Below, in pieces: positions 5,384-10,653 of a stretch of 16,607 bases of DNA. Source of the stretch: JAVZGQ01 sp038998365. Lineage in GTDB: Archaea; Aenigmatarchaeota; Aenigmatarchaeia; CG10238-14; SCSR01. Location: positions 1 through 16,607 of the forward strand of contig JAVZHJ010000010.1 in NCBI GenBank assembly GCA_038998365.1, read 5' to 3'. How positions within the stretch are numbered: the first letter of the stretch is position 1; each line of letters begins with the position of its first letter. A program made the translations under genes and the position numbers. A model generated the notes under the pieces. It did no database searches, was not told where the DNA came from, and worked only from the letters and a program-made list of their open reading frames with translations.

Positions 5384-6023
5384 ATAATCTTCTAATATGA
5401 TTTAAGTTAGAAAAACCAATTTCTTTTATCCATTTATCAAGAGACTTTTTACTATAGATATCTACATGATATGAAATATTATTTTTATAATTATCTCTAA
5501 CTAAAGAAGGTGAAAATCCCATTTTTTTAAGAATCCTAAATAATTGAGCATCCAAGGATTTACTTTTTGTTGTTATTGATAATCTTGGATATGGGTTTTT
5601 GTATATTCCTCTTTTATCCCATATTATAGAACCATCAGTATCAAAAATTCCTCTAAGGACAGATGTTAAATTCTTTTTATTCTCTAAAAATATTTGTGGA
5701 ATTTTTATTATGGAACTTTTTTTACCGGCAGGTAGTTTGAGAAATTTAGTAAAAAATAAGTAAATATCTTTTGAGTAATATCTTAATCTCAAGGCTCTGC
5801 TTCTTATTTGAATGTGTGGTTTACAAGCAAATAAATATTTCATTAATGGTACAATAATTTGAGTATAATAGTCATAATCGTTGAGAGGATGACCTGTAAA
5901 TTCTATGATATAATGCTTTTTATTATAAACATTAAAGAAGCCATCGCCAATGAACGCTCCTACTATTTCTGATAATTCAGGAGTGATCATATCTTTTTTA
6001 TGAATTCTCTTCACAAAAAACAC
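5361..6023 (-). CDS. LAGLIDADG homing endonuclease next to tRNA-Thr
   Basis: 220 aa with two LAGLIDADG helices: 'IVGAFIGDG' (about residues 20-28) and 'LRGIFDTDG' (about 123-131), both keeping the terminal aspartate that binds catalytic metal, so a monomeric two-repeat enzyme that may be active. The start is GTG at 6023 (another GTG at 6014 and an ATG at 5990 are alternatives); a TATA-like TTTTAAAAAT lies about 25 nt upstream. On the same strand its last codons ('CPSSSAS' then TAG) are encoded by the first 23 bases of tRNA-Thr, and the tRNA promoter must lie within its coding sequence. There is no intein or large intron context, so it is free-standing. More AT-rich than its neighbours, consistent with a mobile gene; the tRNA is the likely target or docking site (inference). 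Confidence 0.9.
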   Translation of the reverse strand: MFFVKRIHKKDMITPELSEIVGAFIGDGFFNVYNKKHYIIEFTGHPLNDYDYYTQIIVPLMKYLFACKPHIQIRSRALRLRYYSKDIYLFFTKFLKLPAGKKSSIIKIPQIFLENKKNLTSVLRGIFDTDGSIIWDKRGIYKNPYPRLSITTKSKSLDAQLFRILKKMGFSPSLVRDNYKNNISYHVDIYSKKSLDKWIKEIGFSNLNHIRRLCPSSSAS

Positions 6024-6073
6024 TTATTTTTTAAGATTTTTAAAATTTGGTGCAACAAATGTTTCTAAATTAA

Positions 6074-6113
6074 TTATCGAAAATATTATTCGAACTCGAT
6101 AAAACTATTTATT
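6074..6113 (+). promoter_or_regulatory. tmk promoter region with 7-bp inverted repeat
   Basis: A TATA-like ACTATTTATT at about 6104-6113 lies some 28 nt before the tmk ATG. Immediately upstream is an inverted repeat TTATCGA (6074-6080) and TCGATAA (6096-6102) with a 15-nt spacer, in the position of a BRE/operator. Promoter inferred from spacing; operator role is a guess. Confidence 0.4.
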
Positions 6114-6136
6114 AAGAACACCTACAAATCATTTTT

Positions 6137-6751
6137 ATGCCAAAAGGAGTTTTCATAGTTCTCGAAGGCATAGATGGCTCAGGCAAAAGTTCGCAATCAA
6201 AGCTCCTCTTCGATTTTCTCCAGAAAAACAAAATTGATTCAATTCTAACTCACGAGCCAACAGATGGTGATATAGGAAGCCTGCTCACAAACAAATACCT
6301 TAAAGAAGTTGATTTGCCTTTGGTCGATGCTTTTCTCTTTGCTGCTGATAGGGAAGAGCACTTGAAGAAAGTTATTATTCCAGCTTTAGATCAAGGCAAA
6401 GTTGTGATTTCAGATCGCTATTATCACTCAACTCTAGCTTACCAACAAGCTCAAGGTCTTGAGTTGGAATTTCTTCTTGAGTTGAACAAAAAATTCATCA
6501 AGCCTGATTTAACCATAATAATTGATCTTGAGCCTGAGATTGCTGTTGATAGAATAGAGAAAGATAAAAACAGGAAAATGGAAGATAGGAAGAAATTTGA
6601 GAAGGTTGAATTCTTGAAGAAAGTTAGGAATAATTTCCTTAAGCTGAAAGAAATCTTGAAAGATGAGAAAATTGTTGTAATAGATGGTAGCAAGACGAAA
6701 GAAGAAGTTTTTGAGGCTTTGATCAGCGAGGTAAAAAAGATTTTATTCTAA
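6137..6751 (+). CDS. tmk: Thymidylate kinase (dTMP kinase)
   Basis: 204 aa, the usual length. It phosphorylates dTMP to dTDP with ATP in the dTTP pathway, in the cytosol. P-loop 'GIDGSGKS' at residues 11-18; the dTMP-binding 'FAADREEH' at 68-75; 'DRYYHSTLAYQ' from residue 93, the DRX signature of TMP kinases; a LID-like lysine/arginine-rich stretch about 135-155 ('EKDKNRKMEDRKKFE'). The ATG follows a TATA-like box by about 28 nt, so the mRNA is probably leaderless. It leads a tightly spaced rightward run (16 nt to the MgtC-like gene, then 12 nt to rhomboid), a likely operon. Confidence 0.96.
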   Translation: MPKGVFIVLEGIDGSGKSSQSKLLFDFLQKNKIDSILTHEPTDGDIGSLLTNKYLKEVDLPLVDAFLFAADREEHLKKVIIPALDQGKVVISDRYYHSTLAYQQAQGLELEFLLELNKKFIKPDLTIIIDLEPEIAVDRIEKDKNRKMEDRKKFEKVEFLKKVRNNFLKLKEILKDEKIVVIDGSKTKEEVFEALISEVKKILF

Positions 6752-6767
6752 AATTCAAATTAATTTT

Positions 6768-8000
6768 ATGGTTGAAGAGCTTTTTTTGAAGATGATTCTT
6801 TCTTTAGGCATAGGGGCTTTGGTTGGGATTGAAAGGGAGCAAAGGGCTAAAGGCGAAGTTGCTCAAGGCATAAGAACTTTCATGCTTGCTTCATTCTTAG
6901 GTTTTATTTCTACACACTTCTCTTTCATCTTTCAATCCTTCTTACCTTTCTACATAGCTTTTATTTTTTCAGGGGTTTTGACAGCTTTGGCTTACTGGAG
7001 AAAAACAAAAGACCATATTGGCCAAACCACAAACTTCGCTTTTCTCATAACTTTTCTTCTTGGAACTTTAGTTTACTTCGATAGCTTTCCATTTTACCTC
7101 TCAGTCTCTCTTGCAATCTTATTGACTTTCATCCTCGCTTCAAAAGAAATCCTCCACACTTTCTCAAGACATTTAACAAAAGAAGAAGTTTGGAATGCCG
7201 TTTTTTTTGCAGTTTTATCCTTCGTGGTTTTACCAATTCTCCCAAATCACACAATAGATCCTATGAATTCAATAAACCCATTCTTGATTTGGTCAAGCGT
7301 CGTCATAGTTCTTTCCCTCAGCTTCTCAGCTTACATCCTCATGAAAATTTTTGGTCCAAAGAAAGGGATAATTCTTTCAGGCATCTTAGGTGGAATAATT
7401 TCTTCTGTTGCCGTAACGATATCAATGGCAAGTGATGCAAAGAAGAACAGAAGAATTTTTTACTCTGCAATTTTTTCAATAATAGTAGCATCTTCGACCA
7501 TGTTCTTAAGAATGTTTTTCATCTCAGCTATTTTCAATTACAGTTTAATCCTTATGCTTTTGCCGCTTGTGATCTTAAGTGTCTTGGGCTACTTTATATC
7601 CCTTAGTTTTATAGAAAAAATAAAGAGAGAAAAACCAAAGCTGATATTAAGATCACCACTTGACTTAAAAACAGCTTTGAGGTTTGGCTTGTTTTTCATG
7701 CTAACGATGATAATCATAAGTGTAAGTAAGAATTATTTTAACGAAGCTGTGGTTTATCCTATAGCTTTCATCACCGGCTTGGCAGATGTTGATGCAATCG
7801 TGATTTCTCTCTCTTCTTTGGCTTTTGTTTCAATTTCACCAGCAGTTGCTGCAAAAGGCATAATAATAGCAGCAATATCCAACACTTTCTCAAAATGGCT
7901 TCTAGTTGCTTGGCTTGGTACAAAGAAAATGGCTTCGGATTTGGGCAAAGTATTTTTAATCTTGAGTTTTGTTGGGATAGCAATTCTATTTTTCATTTAA
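6768..8000 (+). CDS. MgtC/SapB-DUF4010 family membrane protein
   Basis: 410 aa, mostly hydrophobic, about 11-12 predicted membrane helices. The N-terminal part begins 'MILSLGIGALVGIEREQRAKGE', the MgtC/SapB signature (G-x-L-x-G-x-E-R), with 'GIRTF' a little later; the C-terminal half is the DUF4010 region, with glycine-rich 'GILGGIISSVAVTISMAS' and 'AFITGLADVDAIVISLSSLA'. Family members of this size are annotated as MgtC/DUF4010 proteins; MgtC itself is linked to Mg2+ stress and ATP synthase modulation, but the function of this fused form is not established. It lies 16 nt after tmk and 12 nt before rhomboid, probably co-transcribed. Confidence 0.88.
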   Translation: MVEELFLKMILSLGIGALVGIEREQRAKGEVAQGIRTFMLASFLGFISTHFSFIFQSFLPFYIAFIFSGVLTALAYWRKTKDHIGQTTNFAFLITFLLGTLVYFDSFPFYLSVSLAILLTFILASKEILHTFSRHLTKEEVWNAVFFAVLSFVVLPILPNHTIDPMNSINPFLIWSSVVIVLSLSFSAYILMKIFGPKKGIILSGILGGIISSVAVTISMASDAKKNRRIFYSAIFSIIVASSTMFLRMFFISAIFNYSLILMLLPLVILSVLGYFISLSFIEKIKREKPKLILRSPLDLKTALRFGLFFMLTMIIISVSKNYFNEAVVYPIAFITGLADVDAIVISLSSLAFVSISPAVAAKGIIIAAISNTFSKWLLVAWLGTKKMASDLGKVFLILSFVGIAILFFI

Positions 8001-8012
8001 CAAATTAATATT

Positions 8013-8753
8013 ATGGAAGAAGAATTCCCAATAATTACAGCCACACTTTCTATTCTTATATTAGCATCTTTCCTTTTCACTTCAAACTTTGTTGAAAAAA
8101 TTTTCAATCCCGAAGCTGAAAGTTCTTTGGAATACTATGAAAACTTGTTAGGTTTTATTCCAGCAAAACCAAAAATTTATTCTTTGCTTACTTACACTTT
8201 CGTCCATCATGATATTTTCCATCTTTTTGGAAATTTGATAATGCTGATAATAGTAGGACTTGCTTTGGAAAAACACATAGGCAAAATTCCTTTTCTTGCT
8301 GTATACATTTCTTCTGGCTGTACTGCAGCAGTTTTTGACATAATAAACAGAATTTTGCTTGGAATTCCTATGGAAGCACCTTTTGTTGGAGCTTCCGGTG
8401 CTGTTTTTGGTCTTGTTGCCATGGCAAGTTTAACAAGACCCTTGGAAAAAATCCCAACATTTCTAGTTTTACTTTCTTTTTTACCTTTAATTCAACTTTT
8501 AGTTATGATACCGCTAGCAATATTCACAGATCAATTTAGCTTAATGGCTTTGCTCTTCTTCTTTTCCTTTCTTGTTTTTGCTCTTCTCTTCTTACCCGGT
8601 CACTTACCAATATTCTTTGCCACACTTCTGTTCATTTTTTCTTGGGCAATCTTTTTACTGCTACATATACTTCCGACCTCACACGTTGGACATCTGGGCG
8701 GTCTTTTAGGAGGATTTCTTGGGATGCTTCTTTTCCCTAAACAAAAATCTTAG
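8013..8753 (+). CDS. Rhomboid family intramembrane serine protease
   Basis: 246 aa with about six or seven membrane helices. Rhomboid signatures are present in order: 'HLFGN' (His70-Asn74) in TM2, the catalytic 'GASGA' with Ser128 in TM4, and 'HVGHLGGLLGG' with the catalytic His at 227 (His224 is the alternative) in the last core helix. It cleaves single-pass proteins within the membrane. The loop and hydrophobic stretch between the serine and histidine helices (140-215) is long. It is 12 nt after the MgtC-like gene and 31 nt before a small single-pass protein that might be a substrate. A T-rich stretch after the stop may end transcription. Confidence 0.95.
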   Translation: MEEEFPIITATLSILILASFLFTSNFVEKIFNPEAESSLEYYENLLGFIPAKPKIYSLLTYTFVHHDIFHLFGNLIMLIIVGLALEKHIGKIPFLAVYISSGCTAAVFDIINRILLGIPMEAPFVGASGAVFGLVAMASLTRPLEKIPTFLVLLSFLPLIQLLVMIPLAIFTDQFSLMALLFFFSFLVFALLFLPGHLPIFFATLLFIFSWAIFLLLHILPTSHVGHLGGLLGGFLGMLLFPKQKS

Positions 8754-8769
8754 TTTTTTATAGTTTTTT
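8754..8769 (+). terminator. T-rich candidate transcription terminator
   Basis: Two T6 runs (8754-8759 and 8764-8769) directly follow the rhomboid stop codon, as in U-tract-dependent archaeal termination. No hairpin is needed or seen. Low specificity in AT-rich DNA. Confidence 0.35.
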
Positions 8770-8784
8770 GAACAAATTAAATTT

Positions 8785-9045
8785 ATGATAGCAAGGACAG
8801 GAGCAATAATTGTTGGGATAATATTTCTGAGTTTCATAGCAGCTTTATTGCTAGTGGATTTAACAAGCCCAAAAGGATTTAAGCAAGGAGAATCTCTATC
8901 GAGTTTCATAAACTTTTTGTCCAGCAGCCAAGAAAAATTAGAATGTGATTGTGAATTTAGCTCTCAGCTTCAAGAATATATTTGCAATCCTTTTTGTGGG
9001 GAGCTTTCTGGAAGGAGTTGCGAGAAAAAATCAGATTGTGTTTAG
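8785..9045 (+). CDS. Small membrane-anchored cysteine-rich protein, unknown
   Basis: 86 aa, not recognised. One N-terminal membrane helix (residues about 6-25, 'GAIIVGIIFLSFIAALLLV') is followed by a hydrophilic domain with six cysteines in the last 35 residues (C-x-C, C-x3-C, C, C), suggesting a disulfide-stabilised or metal-binding domain, probably outside the membrane. It follows the rhomboid protease gene by 31 nt on the same strand. Its TAG stop (9043-9045) overlaps the TAA of the lhr-tail remnant on the opposite strand, indicating that this gene and the ancestral lhr were originally convergent neighbours. Confidence 0.7.
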   Translation: MIARTGAIIVGIIFLSFIAALLLVDLTSPKGFKQGESLSSFINFLSSSQEKLECDCEFSSQLQEYICNPFCGELSGRSCEKKSDCV

Positions 9046-9182
9046 CTGCTCCAATATTTCCTAGTCCTTATGAACCCTCTCTCTTCTTCAAGGATATCTC
9101 TCAAGGCTTTTTTGTTTAGAAGGTTGTATACAATATTTACTAACAGAGATATACCACTTAAGTGAGTTCTAAATCTATTTTT
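9042..9182 (-). pseudogene. Remnant of the original lhr 3' end
   Basis: On the minus strand the frame ending TAA at 9042 encodes 'ALRDILEEERGFIRTRKYWSS' at its end. The intact Lhr ends 'LLKDVLEAERNFIRTRKYWRT': 14 of the last 21 residues are identical, including FIRTRKYW. Weaker resemblance ('VNIVYNLLNKK' against 'AMRILSKFHKS') reaches about 9155; the open frame goes back to a stop at 9183-9185. All four arginines in the clear part use AGA/AGG, as does the body of lhr, whereas the intact copy's tail is rich in CGN. It has no start codon or promoter of its own, so it is a left-behind gene fragment, displaced about 1.5 kb from lhr by the inserted cassette. Confidence 0.85.
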
Positions 9183-9336
9183 CTACCACAAGCTTGCTTC
9201 CCTTTATGATGACTTTGACTTCTTCACCGGGCTTAAAAGGAAAGGCCGAATCATCTGCCACGGAAGCTGGTATTGTTAGGTATAAAGTTTTAGCTTTCTT
9301 GTGTGGTATTAATGTCGTCTTAGCTTCGAGTGCCAT
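9175..9336 (-). CDS. AbrB/SpoVT-like (MazE-type) small DNA-binding protein
   Basis: 53 aa, shorter than usual cutoffs. The sequence has the swapped-hairpin AbrB pattern: 'KTLYLTIPASVADDSAFPF' then 'KPGEEVKVIIKGSKLVVEK', where T-I-P-x-x-(V/L)-A and K-P-G-(E/D)-x-V-x-(V/I) are typical. Such proteins act as dimeric transcriptional repressors or as antitoxins. The ATG at 9336 lies about 26 nt from a palindromic TATA element (9357-9366) shared with the divergent endonuclease gene, so it is probably leaderless and positioned to repress that shared promoter. It belongs to the material inserted between lhr and its original tail. No toxin gene is seen beside it. Confidence 0.78.
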   Translation of the reverse strand: MALEAKTTLIPHKKAKTLYLTIPASVADDSAFPFKPGEEVKVIIKGSKLVVEK

Positions 9337-9356
9337 ATATTTAATTGCTACAGTAA

Positions 9357-9366
9357 TATTTAAATA
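9357..9366. promoter_or_regulatory. Bidirectional palindromic TATA box in the mobile cassette
   Basis: The 10-bp palindrome TATTTAAATA lies 26 nt from the leftward ATG of the AbrB-like gene (9336) and about 28 nt from the rightward GTG of the endonuclease HTH gene (9390). Its symmetry and equal spacing suggest that one TATA box serves two leaderless transcripts. Confidence 0.55.
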
Positions 9367-9389
9367 CTTAAAGTTATATAATAATTACG

Positions 9390-9707
9390 GTGATAATTAA
9401 AGTGTCAGAAAAAGACGGGTTTGTACATTTATGGGATTTACCAGATCACGTATATATAGATTTTAAGTTAAAATACAGACTTAAATTACTGAATACATTA
9501 AAATATCTTTCTCCGAAAAAGAATTGGTATTCTATAGCAAAACTTCTGTTTCCAAATAAAAATTGTAGAAAAAGCTTTAATTTAATTGTGCCATTTATAA
9601 GAAGAAACAAAAAGATTTCTTTAAAAATTATTAAAAGAATTTCTAAGGTATTGGTAGGAAGTGGTTATAAAGAATTTTCTTTAGAAAATAATGGAGAAGA
9701 ATATTAA
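9390..9707 (+). CDS. N-terminal HTH part of a split homing endonuclease
   Basis: 105 aa from a GTG at 9390 (leaderless spacing to the TATA at 9357-9366; a GTG at 9402 preceded by GGTGAT is the alternative). Residues about 45-90 look like a helix-turn-helix ('NWYSIAKLLF...CRKSFNLIVPFIRRNKKISLKIIKRISKVL'), as found at the N-terminus of some archaeal LAGLIDADG proteins. The next gene overlaps it by 17 nt in the +1 frame, begins directly with the endonuclease half and has no ribosome binding site. Together they give about 420 aa. The simplest reading is one ancestral gene now interrupted by a +1 shift; a translationally coupled pair or a recoding site is also possible. Confidence 0.65.
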   Translation: MIIKVSEKDGFVHLWDLPDHVYIDFKLKYRLKLLNTLKYLSPKKNWYSIAKLLFPNKNCRKSFNLIVPFIRRNKKISLKIIKRISKVLVGSGYKEFSLENNGEEY

Positions 9708-10653
9708 ATGCCTTTCTGGTGATAACCCATCTAATGAAATAATTAATCCTAAAATGCCTTTTAATTTTAATAACCCCAACGGCACTAGAATTATAGCTGC
9801 TATTTTTTGCGATGGTGGTATTACTAAAAAACTAAATCCATTTTATGTTAATTTTGATAATAATCTAAGGTCATTAGTTAGATCTTCATTTGCTAAAGTT
9901 TTTGGTAAAATTCAAGGTAAAATAGAAGGCAAAAATCAACTAATATTCCCAAAAATTGTCGGTGAAATACTTGTATATGGACTAGGACTTCCATATGGAA
10001 GGAAAATATATTTTAATCCCAGTTTGCCCGAATTTATATTTAATACTAATATTGACTCCAAAATTTCATTTATTAAACAAGCTTTTGATGACGAGGGAAG
10101 TGTATCTAATAAATCAATAAAATTTACTTCTGCAGGAATTTCTGAACCACCATTATTCCTCAAGAACATTAAAAAGCTCATGGAAATATTTAAAATTAAA
10201 ACCACCGATATATTTTCAACAGGAAAGTATTGTGTTAAAAGTGGAGAAAAGCACAAACAGTATTGTTTTTATATTTTAGGAAGAGCAAATCTAATTAAAT
10301 TTTATAGAATTATTAATTTTAATTCGAGAAAGAAGGCGGAAAAATTGAAAGCAGAAATAGATAGTTATAAACGATGGCAAGTTAGTCCGGGTGAGGCTTT
10401 AGATAATGCTTTATTTAACATAAGAAAACTTGAGTTAGAAAATAAAACTATTACAACTAAAAATTTAATGAAGAAAATGGGCAGGTCTTCTTCCCAAGTG
10501 TTATGGTGTATAAGACAATTGGTCAAGACAGGATTCTTAAAAACAATAAAAGAGTCTTATTTTACTATGAATGGCCCAACATCTAGAGAATTTAGATTAA
10601 CTGATAAAGGGAGGAAAAAAATTAAGTACGCCAATATTTCCGAGTACGAATAA
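9691..10653 (+). CDS. LAGLIDADG homing endonuclease with C-terminal winged helix
   Basis: 320 aa. Two LAGLIDADG-type helices: 'RIIAAIFCDGG' (residues about 33-43) and 'FIKQAFDDEGS' (127-137), each ending in an acidic metal ligand (D and E). 'VGEILVYGLGLPYGRK' and 'NPSLPEFIF' between them are typical of archaeal HTH-linked members. Residues about 225-315 form a winged helix ('TTKNLMKKMGRSSSQVLWCIRQLVKTGFL', then 'EFRLTDKGRKKI'). Its last 11 codons run into the 3' end of the convergent lhr gene (32-bp overlap). There is no Shine-Dalgarno before the ATG; expression probably depends on the upstream HTH frame. It is probably the mobility gene of the cassette that displaced the original lhr tail. 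Confidence 0.88.
   Translation: MEKNIKCLSGDNPSNEIINPKMPFNFNNPNGTRIIAAIFCDGGITKKLNPFYVNFDNNLRSLVRSSFAKVFGKIQGKIEGKNQLIFPKIVGEILVYGLGLPYGRKIYFNPSLPEFIFNTNIDSKISFIKQAFDDEGSVSNKSIKFTSAGISEPPLFLKNIKKLMEIFKIKTTDIFSTGKYCVKSGEKHKQYCFYILGRANLIKFYRIINFNSRKKAEKLKAEIDSYKRWQVSPGEALDNALFNIRKLELENKTITTKNLMKKMGRSSSQVLWCIRQLVKTGFLKTIKESYFTMNGPTSREFRLTDKGRKKIKYANISEYE

Noticed and set aside
6024..6136. Possible leftover tRNA-Thr fragment on the far side of the first endonuclease, by analogy with the lhr case
   Set aside because: No stretch resembling either half of tRNA-Thr was found there, so tail or half replacement cannot be claimed at this site.
9194..9400. Rightward 68-codon frame opposite the AbrB-like gene
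   Set aside because: The opposite strand encodes a recognisable AbrB-type protein with correct promoter spacing; the rightward frame has no motif.
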